This document shows positions 35,948-44,855 of a stretch of 64,000 bases of DNA, piece by piece. Positions within the stretch are counted from its first letter, which is position 1, and each line of letters starts with the position of its first letter. A program made the translations under genes and the position numbers. The stretch is taken from NCBI GenBank assembly GCA_029624735.1, contig JARSSM010000006.1, forward strand, positions 81,265 through 145,264, read 5' to 3'. The notes below the pieces were generated by a model, which saw only the letters and a list, made by a program, of their open reading frames with translations, had not been told where the DNA came from and searched no databases. The DNA comes from Defluviicoccus sp. Its GTDB lineage: Bacteria; Pseudomonadota; Alphaproteobacteria; Rhodospirillales; Defluviicoccaceae.

Positions 35948-37645
35948 CTATCGCTTGATGCGCACGAGTTCCTCCAACATCTCATCGGCGGTGCTGATGA
36001 TCTTGGTCGCCGCCGAATAGGCGCGCTGGACGACGATCATGCGCGAGAACTCGTCGCCGATGTCGACGGTTGAGGATTCCAGAGATGACTGGATGATCGA
36101 ACCGGCGGCGCCGCTGTCAGCCTCGCGCAGGGATGGCCCGCCCGATTCCTCGGTAACCGCGTAACTGTTGCCGGCAACCGCCTGCAGGCCGGTCGGATTG
36201 ACGAATGTCGCCACCGGCATCTTGAACACCGGCCGGCGTTCGCCGTTGTCGAACAGTGCGTAGACGAGTCCATCCTTGCCAACGCTGACGCCGCTGTAGC
36301 CGCCATAACGGGTGCCGTCGCGTTCGATGAGGTTGGTCGTGAACTCGGTCCCGAACTGGGTGATGCCGTCGGCCCTGTCCGCCTGGCCGAAGTTCAGGCT
36401 GATCGTGCTGGCGGCCGTGCCGTCCATGTCGGCAGCCCCGTTCGTGAAGCCAACAATCCTTAAACTCGCGGCACCGAAGCTCTGCGGCAGGCCCTTGGTG
36501 CCGAACACCAAGCCGGCATCGCTCGTCTGCGGCTGCGCGATCGTGAAGGACGGCGTGGTGAGCAGGCCCTGCTGGGTCGCGGGAGTGCCGGTACTGTCAG
36601 CACTGAGACTGGTGGCATCGATTGTGATGTCGCCAAGGCCGGTCCCTGCCCCGGCCGTAAAGACCACGGTCGTCTTGTCGCTGCCCTTGAGGTCGACCTG
36701 ATGTGCGCCCGCAGCCGATCCGAAGTCGGCATCGGTCGAACTGACCGCGGCCACAAGGTTGGCAACGGTTTCTGAAAGGGTCTGACCGATCGTAACGGTC
36801 CCTGCCCCGCCGCCGGAACTGGCGAAGGTGTAGGTGTTGCCGTTGATGCTGACACTTGCGCCGTCCATCGGCTGCGCGGTGAATTCCAGCTGGCCGGCGC
36901 TGCGGTAGATCTCTCCGTCAGCATTGAGGAGACTGGCGACCGCGGTACCGGCGGGCGGCTCGACCGAAAGATCCCAAGCATTTGCCGCCTGCTTGGTGAA
37001 GGTAAAGCGCGTCCCCAGGGCGTTGCCGAGGGAATCGAACAGCTGCACGTCGATGCCGCGGCTTGAACCATTTTCCTCGGCAGCCGGCAGATTGGCGCTC
37101 AGCGCGACCTTGGTCGTCGCCGCGGCGGTACCGCTGAAGCGGTTGAGATTGATGGTCTCGAGGAAGTCGCGGGAGATGATGTTCTGGTTGGTCATCGAGG
37201 CGGCGCTGCCGTTGGGCAACACGACCTCGCCCAGGCTGTTGGTTGGCCAGCCCTGCAGGTAATAGCCGGCTCCGTTGCGCAGGAATCCCTTGGCGTCGGT
37301 CGAGAACGAGCCGGAGCGGGTGAACAGATAAGGATCGGTCGCCGTTGGTTCGCTCGATCGGTTGACCAGGAAGAAGCCGTTTCCGGAGAGGGCCAGATCG
37401 GTTGTCGAGGCCGAGGACTGCAGCAGGCCCTGGACGTTGACGTTCCCTTGCGCGCTCGCCTGTACGCCGCCGGCCGAGTAGCGCGTCTGCGAGCCCTGGC
37501 GGGTGACCAGTGTCTGGAAGTCAACAGTGGTTCCCTTGTAGCCGACCGTATTCACGTTGGTGATGTTGTCGGCAATCGTCCCCATCGCGCTTGACTGCGC
37601 CGCAAGGCCGGAGACGCCGGAAGTCAACGCACCGAATAAGCTCAT
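35948..37645 (-). CDS. flgE: Flagellar hook protein FlgE
   Basis: 565 residues. N-terminal rod/hook helix (SLFGALTSGVSGLAAQSSAMGTIADNITNVNTVGYK region) and matching C-terminal motif (SSTVDIGDEFSRMIVVQRAYSAATKIISTADEMLEEL region) that form the hook core. The start at 37645 is preceded by GGGAGG. The variable middle is long with Thr/Gly/Ser-rich repeats, so the hook surface is larger than in E. coli. It polymerises into the hook with FlgD as cap. Confidence 0.94.
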   Translation of the reverse strand: MSLFGALTSGVSGLAAQSSAMGTIADNITNVNTVGYKGTTVDFQTLVTRQGSQTRYSAGGVQASAQGNVNVQGLLQSSASTTDLALSGNGFFLVNRSSEPTATDPYLFTRSGSFSTDAKGFLRNGAGYYLQGWPTNSLGEVVLPNGSAASMTNQNIISRDFLETINLNRFSGTAAATTKVALSANLPAAEENGSSRGIDVQLFDSLGNALGTRFTFTKQAANAWDLSVEPPAGTAVASLLNADGEIYRSAGQLEFTAQPMDGASVSINGNTYTFASSGGGAGTVTIGQTLSETVANLVAAVSSTDADFGSAAGAHQVDLKGSDKTTVVFTAGAGTGLGDITIDATSLSADSTGTPATQQGLLTTPSFTIAQPQTSDAGLVFGTKGLPQSFGAASLRIVGFTNGAADMDGTAASTISLNFGQADRADGITQFGTEFTTNLIERDGTRYGGYSGVSVGKDGLVYALFDNGERRPVFKMPVATFVNPTGLQAVAGNSYAVTEESGGPSLREADSGAAGSIIQSSLESSTVDIGDEFSRMIVVQRAYSAATKIISTADEMLEELVRIKR

Positions 37646-37713
37646 TCACATGCCTCCCTTGGCGCTGTCGCAGCGCGCGCTCGGGCGTCGCTGCGGCAGC
37701 ATCGATTGCTTGT

Positions 37714-38436
37714 TCACAACAAATCCGCGAGCGCGGCGAGGACCGAAGAAGCGCTCTCAGTTTCGGCGGCAGCGGGCGGTTTGGTAACCGTGAGCACGCT
37801 CTCAAGTGGAACCTCGAACCCGCCGAGATCGAGCGTGACCGTGCCTTGGTTGAACCCGGCCGCCTGCACCGTGCCGGTCAACGTCGTCGTCACCGGGATC
37901 TGGCTGCCGTCCTCGCGGCGGGCATCGACGCTCACGGTGTAGAGACCATCGGCGAGCTGGGTGCCGTTGCCGTCGCTGCCGGTCCAGACGAAATCGTGGC
38001 TGCCTTTCTCGGTCTCGCCTGCGGTTGAGAACACGGCACGGCCCTGGCTGTCCGTGATGGTGACGGTCGTCTTCGCCGCCGGCTCGGTGAGGGCGTAGGA
38101 CGCGCTTGCCGAGCCGTTCTCAAGTTTGAGGGTGTCGCTCTCAACCTGAACCGTCTTGCCGAGGTAGTTGACTGCCCCCGCAGCGTCTGCGCCCTTCTGC
38201 GCCGCCAGCAGATCTTCGAGGTGGCTGTTGCCGTAGATCTGCTGCTCGACGCTGGCAAACTGGACGAGCTGCGACGTGAACTCGTGGGCGTCGAGCGGCT
38301 CAAGCGGGTCCTGGTGCTGGAGCTGGGAAACCAGAAGCGTCAGGAACTTGTTAAGATCATCTTGCAGTTGTTTGCGGTCGCTGGTGGCCTGCTGTCCCGT
38401 GACCGCGCTGCTGCCAGATACACTATCGAGAATCAT
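37714..38436 (-). CDS. flgD: Flagellar hook-cap protein FlgD
   Basis: 240 residues with the family N-terminus (LNKFLTLLVSQLQHQDPLEPLDAHEFTSQLVQFASVEQ region at about 30-65) and C-terminal Tudor/Fn3-like FlgD domain. The LLVSQLQHQDPLEP motif and FASVEQQ are diagnostic. It caps the growing hook during FlgE assembly. It lies between fliK and flgE. Confidence 0.93.
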   Translation of the reverse strand: MILDSVSGSSAVTGQQATSDRKQLQDDLNKFLTLLVSQLQHQDPLEPLDAHEFTSQLVQFASVEQQIYGNSHLEDLLAAQKGADAAGAVNYLGKTVQVESDTLKLENGSASASYALTEPAAKTTVTITDSQGRAVFSTAGETEKGSHDFVWTGSDGNGTQLADGLYTVSVDARREDGSQIPVTTTLTGTVQAAGFNQGTVTLDLGGFEVPLESVLTVTKPPAAAETESASSVLAALADLL

Positions 38437-38460
38437 GCCTTTTTCATCCCCTTTCGGCGG

Positions 38461-40017
38461 TCACGCCACAACATCGAGCTGACCGCGCGCGTTCACTGGC
38501 CGATGCGGTTCCGCGCTCCGCACGGTGTCTTTGAGGTCGCTTTCCTCAGCGCGGATGGCCGGCGCGCGCGCATCACCAGCCTGCGGCACAAACATCTGGG
38601 CGTTACTGCGGCCGCCCTGCTCGCTCTGCATCTCGAAGCTGAGGCTGTCGGCGTCGGGCTTGAGGCCAGCGTCTTGAAGCGCCTGCTGCAGAGCGCGGCT
38701 CTCCGCCTTCAGCGCGTCCAGGGCTTCGCGGTTCTCGGTGAGCACGAGTGCGCTGACCCGGCCGTCGCGGCCGACCTCAAGCCTGACTTCGACGTGGCCC
38801 AGCGATTCCGGATCAAGGCGGATCTCGATCCGGTTCGTACCGCTTTGCGCCGCGCGCGCGATGTGCACGGCAACCTGATCCGGTGTCGACTTGAGGGCGA
38901 TGCCGGTTCGCGTTCCGGCCCTTTCCGTTACGCCAAAGCGGCCGCTGATATTTCCATCGCGAAACGCGAAGCTTCCTGTCTCGTTGCCGCCGGCGGCCAG
39001 ATCGGCGGCCGCAGTCGCGGTAACAAGCGCTGCCGGAGCGCCCAGGGTGCCTGCGTCCGTGCGCGACGGCTGGGTAAGCGACGGCGTGAGCGCCTGCTCC
39101 TGGGACGCGGAGCCCGCTTGTGCGGCTGAAACCGTTGAGCCAAGTGCCTCAGCGCCAAGTTGCGCTGCCCCGTGCCCCGCCGGTCCGTGCCCTGCTGGCC
39201 CGTTTGCTGGCCCTTGGGCTGCGGCCGTTGCAACCGTCTGATTGCCGGCCGCCGCAACCCCAGGCACCTGATCACTGACGACGCTGAGGCGCACCGGTGT
39301 TCCGGCCGCAGCCATGACCGCGCGCGTAAAGTTCGCCGCTTCCGCTGTCTGCTTGCCGTCTGGACGCCCCACTGCAGAAGCCTCGGCAGCGGTTGGTTCG
39401 GCGACCATTCCTGTTTGGGAGCCACGAACCGAACGCGAGGCAGGACCCCGAGAGGGTTGCGCAGCGCCCGCTTCGGCCGCAAGTCGCGCGTCCTGCGCCG
39501 ATGAGGCCGGCGCGCCGGCTGCTAGCGCGCTGGTCCCGTTGGCGGCACCCGGCGCGGCTGGAGCAACTGGCGCGAACGTGCCTTCAAGGACGTTTGCTTG
39601 CGGCGATGGTTCCGGTGACGGCGCGGCTGGCGGTGTCGGCACCAACGGCAGGGCTGTGGGAATAACCCCCTCTTCGTGCGGCAAGGCAGCCGGCGCCGGT
39701 ACGGTCGACCCTTCTTCGTCGGCCGCCGGATCGTCGGCCTCAGGCGCTGAGGATTCATGCAACTCTGGTTCATGGTCGCGCGTGCGCGCCCGCGTTTCGG
39801 AATCGGCCCAGCGCTCCTTCGGTTCCGACGCCTGCTGTGCGCTTTCTGCCGGCTCGTGCGCGTGCGGGGTCAGGAGCCGGCTGCGTGCAAGGGTGTCGGT
39901 GAGAAGCGCCGCAAACCGGCCTTTGCGAGCATCGTCCGTGCCGCTGCCGGTGACGGCCGACCCGCTCTGAGGGGTGGTCTCGCGCAGGGCGGATGCTGGG
40001 AGTGGCTGAAGGAACAC
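38461..40017 (-). CDS. fliK: Flagellar hook-length control protein FliK
   Basis: 518 residues; I favour a GTG at 40017 because a GGAG box lies 8 nt upstream, rather than the in-frame TTG at 40023. A long Ala/Pro/Glu-rich disordered region is followed by the flg_hook C-terminal domain (NRIEIRLDPESLGHVEVRLEV...LQQALQDAGL region at about 415-480). It measures hook length and switches export specificity. It is the first gene of the minus-strand flagellar unit; a diverged FliK-like gene is at the other end. Confidence 0.9.
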   Translation of the reverse strand: MFLQPLPASALRETTPQSGSAVTGSGTDDARKGRFAALLTDTLARSRLLTPHAHEPAESAQQASEPKERWADSETRARTRDHEPELHESSAPEADDPAADEEGSTVPAPAALPHEEGVIPTALPLVPTPPAAPSPEPSPQANVLEGTFAPVAPAAPGAANGTSALAAGAPASSAQDARLAAEAGAAQPSRGPASRSVRGSQTGMVAEPTAAEASAVGRPDGKQTAEAANFTRAVMAAAGTPVRLSVVSDQVPGVAAAGNQTVATAAAQGPANGPAGHGPAGHGAAQLGAEALGSTVSAAQAGSASQEQALTPSLTQPSRTDAGTLGAPAALVTATAAADLAAGGNETGSFAFRDGNISGRFGVTERAGTRTGIALKSTPDQVAVHIARAAQSGTNRIEIRLDPESLGHVEVRLEVGRDGRVSALVLTENREALDALKAESRALQQALQDAGLKPDADSLSFEMQSEQGGRSNAQMFVPQAGDARAPAIRAEESDLKDTVRSAEPHRPVNARGQLDVVA

Positions 40018-40276
40018 GGACAAGGCTCCAAGGGGTTTGCTGCCGCTAGCCAGGGGAGCAACTCCGGTGCCAATCCGGCTCGCGCCATAACATATTGGAA
40101 TAATTACTGAACTAGCGACTCCTCGGAAAAGCGGTGGGCGCCTGTATGGACCTTAAGTGGAATAACCTGCCGGCTCTACCCGGTAAAAAATGCCGCGCCG
40201 ACAAAAAACCACTTTTAATGCGCTACTCGCGGTGGTAGTATACCTTTGGGGGTTGTAGCTGAAAGTGAGTGCCGCG

Positions 40277-40699
40277 ATGGATGTCACTCTCGATCGCCAG
40301 TTTCACTCAGATATCCGGCGCCATTCGCCCGCTCCGACCACGCCCCCGCGCGAGGCGACGCCCGCTGCGCCGGTAAGCGTGCAGTCGGCGGCGGCGGTCG
40401 TGGCCGTTAACCAGCCTGAAAAGCCTGCGCATTCGGTCGAGGACGAGGACCGGGAAGATGCGCGCGCCAGGCGCCAGGAGCTGGAGTCCGACACGCCTAC
40501 GGGCAGCGGACGATATGCCCGCAAGCTCGTCTATGAGCGTGAGCTTGATCGCACGTTCCTCGATGTCGTCGATCGCGACGATGAAGAGCGGCTGTTGATG
40601 CGCATGCCACCTGAGAAGTTGGTCCGCTTTCTGGCCGACCACAGCCACGGTCTAGCGCGCCCGGAATCGGCAGCGCCACAGCTCGACCTGATGGCCTGA
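40277..40699 (+). CDS. FlaG-like flagellar protein
   Basis: 140 residues from the ATG at 40277 (a GTG at 40265 is an alternative). An N-terminal low-complexity part rich in Ala/Pro/Glu precedes a C-terminal segment KLVYERELDRTFLDVVDRDDEERLLMRMPPEKLVRFL, which fits the FlaG pattern of a beta-hairpin ending in the R-M-P-P-E-K motif. FlaG proteins affect filament length. It diverges from the flagellar block. Confidence 0.7.
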   Translation: MDVTLDRQFHSDIRRHSPAPTTPPREATPAAPVSVQSAAAVVAVNQPEKPAHSVEDEDREDARARRQELESDTPTGSGRYARKLVYERELDRTFLDVVDRDDEERLLMRMPPEKLVRFLADHSHGLARPESAAPQLDLMA

Positions 40700-40847
40700 G
40701 GTCGACCCAGGCCTGGAGGCAAAAGGGGGCGCCGCGCACGGAGCGCCCGGGCGGCGCGTGTGCCGTGATTTGGTTTGTCCCGCGCCCCCTCGCTGAAGCG
40801 GCCAGTGCCTTGCCTGTTGCCTGTACTGCCCGGCCGTAGCCGCAAGG

Positions 40848-41120
40848 CTATTGGCTCAGGCGGTAGAAGACCGGCCCGGACGTATAGCTGGTGCAGGTCA
40901 GGCGATAGTTGACGTAGGCTTCCGGTTCGTCACCGGTGGTCTGAATCGGCGCGGTGAACGTCTCCACTGCGTGCCAAGTGATGCCCCTGTCAAAAGACCG
41001 TTGCAGGACCGTGGTGGCGGCGAAGTTTCCGTGCAGGCTGAGGTTAAAGCGATCCTTGAGGCTCACCTGGTCCGAGCTGCCGGCTGAGGTGAAGAATCCA
41101 TCAACGAGTGCGATCGTCAT
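40848..41120 (-). CDS. Phage-tail-like small protein (hypothetical)
   Basis: 90 residues, MTIALVDGFFTSAG..., with LHGNFAATTVLQRSFDRGITWHAVETFTAPIQTTGDEPEAYVNYRLTCTSYTSGPVFYRLSQ spanning most of the chain. Small proteins with the pattern of sensor-like tandem beta strands (LQRSFD, GxTWxxVE, YRLxCTxYTSG) are common in prophage or gene-transfer-agent regions. No other phage gene is adjacent, so this may be a solitary remnant or domesticated gene. Confidence 0.55.
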   Translation of the reverse strand: MTIALVDGFFTSAGSSDQVSLKDRFNLSLHGNFAATTVLQRSFDRGITWHAVETFTAPIQTTGDEPEAYVNYRLTCTSYTSGPVFYRLSQ

Positions 41121-41432
41121 GAGCGCATATTCCTATTTCGCTGTTGACGACCGGACGCCGACGATGGTCGCGACGCCCCAGCAACTTGAGGGAACCAGGC
41201 AGAGCGCTTCCTCCATCGGCGGGAGTCGCGGCCCCGTCTGCAGCCGGTCTTGACGAATCAATATAGGTTTTTCATCCTGATGACAAGACTTTTTTCATGT
41301 TCGGCCATCGATCGGCTCGGTCCGGCCATTGTGGCCTTCCCTGGCTTCGCGACATTGGGTTGACGAACACCGCCCAGTTCTGCGCACTGTTGGGAGCAAA
41401 CGAAAGCGATGAGGTGATCGAGGGAGGGCTCA
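41121..41432. other. Intergenic region with no supported gene
   Basis: 312 bp between a minus-strand phage-like gene and the small basic-protein gene. Translations on both strands give only short frames of uneven composition; one runs into the neighbouring gene. An AT-rich patch (about 41258-41310, containing AATATAGGTTTTTCATC and ACTTTTTTCATG-like runs) may hold promoters. No repeat or RNA is clear. Confidence 0.5.
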
Positions 41433-41603
41433 ATGCCACGTAAACCCAATTATCATGCCGACCGGATGGAACGCGAACGCGCCAAGGCCGCGAAGCGCGC
41501 CAAGCGCGACGAGGCGCGGTCCGAGCGGACAGCTAAGAACAAGCCAGGGGAGGACCAAGGAACAGAGACGCAGGCAGAAGGCAGCCCGCGCGAGGACCAA
41601 TAG
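41433..41603 (+). CDS. Small, highly basic conserved protein
   Basis: 56 residues, starting MPRKPNYHADRMERERAK, preceded by a GGGAGG site. The chain is almost entirely charged: Lys/Arg/Ala-rich helix (AKAAKRAKRDEARSERTAKN) followed by a Glu/Asp/Gln-rich tail. The MPRKPNY start with this pattern recurs in alphaproteobacterial small proteins; function is not known. Nucleic-acid binding is a guess from composition. Confidence 0.65.
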   Translation: MPRKPNYHADRMERERAKAAKRAKRDEARSERTAKNKPGEDQGTETQAEGSPREDQ

Positions 41604-41735
41604 TGGCTGGGTTCCAACAGCTCATTCACCGCGCCACCATGAGCGCTTGACCAGCGGCGCGCGTGGCATCGGTAATGGCCAGCCCCCTTTCAACCAACCG
41701 GCGCAGCCGCCAGCACTGTTTACAAGGGACTTACG

Positions 41736-42002
41736 ATGGAAACCGCTGAACTGGTCCTGAGTTATGCAGCACTCGGCTTGATCGTCGGCTTCGGCTACTA
41801 CGGATCGATGCAGTGGATAGCGATGTTGGCCGCAGGCGGGGCACCGGCATGGACCGGCAAGCTCGTCGGCGGCCTTCGCCTCGCCGCTGCGATCGTGTTC
41901 TTTCTCTGGCTGGCCTCGGTCGGGGCACTGCATGTCCTCTCCGCCTTCGCCGGATTCCTGGTTGGCAGGCAGATCGCTTTCAGCCTCGGTGGTATCGACT
42001 GA
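41736..42002 (+). CDS. Small membrane protein, AtpR-like (N-ATPase type)
   Basis: 88 residues with an AAGGGA site 7 nt before the ATG. Two to three TM segments: ELVLSYAALGLIVGFGYYGSMQWI, then LVGGLRLAAAIVFFLWLASVGAL, then a LSAFAGFLVGRQ stretch. The pattern fits the AtpR subunit of N-type ATPases, but there is no atp gene cluster here, so it is an orphan. Fit is moderate. Confidence 0.5.
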   Translation: METAELVLSYAALGLIVGFGYYGSMQWIAMLAAGGAPAWTGKLVGGLRLAAAIVFFLWLASVGALHVLSAFAGFLVGRQIAFSLGGID

Positions 42003-42095
42003 GGGCCTCCGCGGGCGCCTGAAAAGGGAACAAATCGCAAACAGTTATTTAGTTTATATCACTTACTAAAAAACATTCGCCTTCGAGCCCCGGCC

Positions 42096-44792
42096 GTGCT
42101 AGACCCTTTGCCTATGGTCACAGCGATGCGCCGGTATGAGTTCAGTGAGCGGCTTGCCGAGATCCTCGATCTGTCGCGGCGCGATGTCCGCTTCCGTGTC
42201 ACGCTCATGATCACGGAGGGGCTTGTTCCGCCCGGCCCACGCGGCCCAGGCGCGCCGCCGGCAACGCCCGACTACGCCGCCGATCTTCTCATCGGCGTCA
42301 TGGCGGCGCCGCAGCAAAGCCACACCGTCGATGCGATCCGCTGCTATCGCGCTTTGCAGCCGACCGCCCTTGCCAGCGATGCGGCTGCACCCGGCGTCAG
42401 CGTTGGCGCGACGCGTTACAGAACAGCGGCCGAAGATCGTCCGCCGGTACCGCTCCTCGCCGGAAGGCTTTCCTTCGGTTCCGCGCTCGCCCATCTGCTC
42501 GATCACGCCCGCGACAGCGGGACATGCGCCCTGCTTGCGCAGGAGCTGTTTGGCATCTGGGTCAGCCGCGGCTTTCCCGTCGCTGCCGTGCAAGTTGCGC
42601 GCTGGGCGGACGGCCGGCGCAGCATTCTGACCCAACGCTACGAGATGGCGGCAGGCAGCCGCCCCCCCGCATGGCTTGATCCCGACCGGGGCGGCACTGC
42701 CGATCCCGGCCTGTTTCACAGTGTTTTTCTGCCGGCGAGCAAGCTGATCGCGATCGGCGCTCTTACGGCAGTCCCGCAGGAAAGGAAACGAACCGTGCTT
42801 GAACTCGGCCCGACGCTTAGCAACCTCGCCAATCTCGCCAGCCTGGCGCGCGAGCGGCGCAACCGCCGCCCGTGGCAGAAGTTCCTCGCGACCGCTGCCA
42901 AGGCCAAGGAGACGCTTGACAAGCTGGAAGAGCGGCCGAGCCGTCTCACTGAAGTTGCGGATTTCGGCTCCAATCCCGGCAATCTGCGCATGCTGAGCTA
43001 CGTTCCGGCGACACTGGCGCCCGCAGCAGGGCTGGTCGTCGTGCTCCACGGCTGCACCCAGACGGCAGCCACCTACGACTACGGCACCGGCTGGTCGCAG
43101 CTTGCCGACCGCTACGGCTTTGCGGTGCTGCTGCCCGAGCAGCGGCGCGGCAACAACCCCTTGCGCTGCTTCAACTGGTTCAAGCCGGGCGACATGGAGC
43201 GCGATGCGGGCGAACCGCTGTCGATCCGCCAGATGGTCGAGCACATGATCGTCAGCCACGCGCTCGACCGATCGCGCGTGTTCGTCACCGGCCTTTCGGC
43301 CGGCGGCGCGATGACCTCGGTCCTGCTCGCCACCTACCCCGACGTGTTCGCCGGCGGTGCCATTATCGCCGCCGTTCCGTACAAATGCGCCAATGGCTTA
43401 CAGGAAGGCTTTGAAGTCATCTTTCAGGGCTGCGAGCGTCCGGCACAGGAATGGGGCGACCGGGTCCGCTCGGCCTCTCCGCACGCCGGTCCATGGCCCA
43501 AGGTCTCGGTCTGGCATGGCGATGCGGATCAGACGGTCAAGCCCGCGAACGCGGAGGAGATCCTCAAGCAGTGGGCCGACGTCCACCGGCTGCCAGCGCT
43601 GCACTCGGCCGAAGAAACGCTGAACGGCCATCGCCGCCGGGTCTGGCGCAATGCCGAAGGTGAGGATGTCATGGAGGCGTATACGATCGCCGGCATGCCG
43701 CACGGGGCACCGATCCATCCGTTCGGGCCCGATGGCTGCGGCGTAGCCGGCCCGTTCATTCACGATGTCGGTCTGTCCTCAACCCTCCTCCTTGCCCGCT
43801 CCTGGGGCCTTGCCGTGGGCGCACCGACAGCAGCCCCTGCACCCGAAGCCGAGCCGGCGCGGGAGCAAGCTTCCACAACGGCAGCTCCGCCGCCGCGGAC
43901 GGCGCCGCGCGTCATCAAGGATGCAATCGTGATCGAGACCACGCCTGCTCCCGCAAAAGCCGGCCGGCCTGCGAAGGAACCACCAGCGGCCGGCCGTGCC
44001 GAGAAGAGGCCGGAGCCAAAGCCGGCGCTCGACTTGGGCGCGCTCGTAAGCCAGTCGCTCGCCGCAGCCGGGCTCTTCAAGGGGCGCGGCACCGAGGGAG
44101 CTGCGAGCGGCGGCGGCCCGCTCGGGATCGACATCGAAGGCATCCTCACCAAGTCATTCGAAGCGGCGGGTCTCCTGAAACCGTCACCGGAACAGCCGCG
44201 CAGCGGCACCGGCGGCCAGGGATCGGCACTCGGCATCGATATCCCAGCGATCCTGGCCAAATCGTTCGAGGCTGCGGGGTTGTTGAAGGGTGCGCAGCAA
44301 GCGTCAGCGCAACCGGCGGGTGGCCTTGCCGGCAGCGGCTGGGAGGGTGATGGCTGGCAATGCCTATCCACCGGATCCGCCGATGCCGCCTCCGGCCCGG
44401 TGCTGTTCGGCTACGCTTCATCGGGCATTGGCTGCGATGTCGGCAGCAAGGTCCGCTCGGTCTCGCGCCAGCTCACCCTCGGGCGCGCGCCCTGCTTGCG
44501 TTACGTTCGCAAGCTCGACTTGAGCGCTGCCGTGAACATGCTGACAACGGCCGCGTTCACCGTGCTTGTTGACGGCATCGTCGTCGACGAGGTCTCCGCC
44601 GTCGGCATGGATTACGCCGAGAACGAATGGACGGAGCGCGACGGGATCGATCTCGCAGGCTTTGCCGGCCGCACGGTCACGCTCACCTTCGAGGTCAGCG
44701 CCAACGCCAACGTCTGCCTGGAGGTGTTCGCCAAGGCATGGGTCGGCGGCATTCGGGTGCGCGAGGCGGTGTCCGCCGACGCGGCGGGCTAG
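42096..44792 (+). CDS. PHB-depolymerase-like esterase with an N-terminal HTH-like region and triple C-terminal repeat
   Basis: 898 residues from a GTG at 42096 (ATG at 42114 or 42126 also possible; no signal peptide). About residues 5-90 look like a small helical DNA-binding-type module (YEFSERLAEILDLSRRDVRFRV...GLVPPGPRGPGAP). About 300-590 is the esterase/PHB-depolymerase fold: lipase box GLSAG with Ser401, Asp476 in WHGDAD, His536 in GMPHGAP. About 640-735 has three copies of a GIDIxxILxKSFEAAGLLK-type unit. A beta-rich C-terminal domain ends the protein (about 750-890). Substrate is inferred from family (polyhydroxyalkanoate or feruloyl esters). Confidence 0.75.
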   Translation: MLDPLPMVTAMRRYEFSERLAEILDLSRRDVRFRVTLMITEGLVPPGPRGPGAPPATPDYAADLLIGVMAAPQQSHTVDAIRCYRALQPTALASDAAAPGVSVGATRYRTAAEDRPPVPLLAGRLSFGSALAHLLDHARDSGTCALLAQELFGIWVSRGFPVAAVQVARWADGRRSILTQRYEMAAGSRPPAWLDPDRGGTADPGLFHSVFLPASKLIAIGALTAVPQERKRTVLELGPTLSNLANLASLARERRNRRPWQKFLATAAKAKETLDKLEERPSRLTEVADFGSNPGNLRMLSYVPATLAPAAGLVVVLHGCTQTAATYDYGTGWSQLADRYGFAVLLPEQRRGNNPLRCFNWFKPGDMERDAGEPLSIRQMVEHMIVSHALDRSRVFVTGLSAGGAMTSVLLATYPDVFAGGAIIAAVPYKCANGLQEGFEVIFQGCERPAQEWGDRVRSASPHAGPWPKVSVWHGDADQTVKPANAEEILKQWADVHRLPALHSAEETLNGHRRRVWRNAEGEDVMEAYTIAGMPHGAPIHPFGPDGCGVAGPFIHDVGLSSTLLLARSWGLAVGAPTAAPAPEAEPAREQASTTAAPPPRTAPRVIKDAIVIETTPAPAKAGRPAKEPPAAGRAEKRPEPKPALDLGALVSQSLAAAGLFKGRGTEGAASGGGPLGIDIEGILTKSFEAAGLLKPSPEQPRSGTGGQGSALGIDIPAILAKSFEAAGLLKGAQQASAQPAGGLAGSGWEGDGWQCLSTGSADAASGPVLFGYASSGIGCDVGSKVRSVSRQLTLGRAPCLRYVRKLDLSAAVNMLTTAAFTVLVDGIVVDEVSAVGMDYAENEWTERDGIDLAGFAGRTVTLTFEVSANANVCLEVFAKAWVGGIRVREAVSADAAG

Positions 44793-44803
44793 ATCTCTGG
44801 CTT

Positions 44804-44828
44804 GGGCGGGCCGACCGGCGGTCCGCCC
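44804..44828. terminator. GC-rich hairpin after the esterase gene
   Basis: GGGCGG (44804-44809) pairs with CCGCCC (44823-44828), with an inner ACC/GGT pair and a small bulge. It lies 12 bp after the stop and 28 bp before the convergent DUF2270 gene end. No T run; a weak case. Confidence 0.35.
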
Positions 44829-44855
44829 TCGCCGCCCGCGGATCGGCCGCACCTC

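Noticed and set aside
40024..40276. Sigma-54 promoter for the flagellar unit
   Set aside because: I looked on both strands for TGGCAC-N5-TTGC and saw no acceptable match here; a degenerate site cannot be excluded.
41258..41449. 63-residue minus-strand frame in the gap before the basic protein gene
   Set aside because: Overlaps the supported plus-strand gene and has no recognisable pattern.
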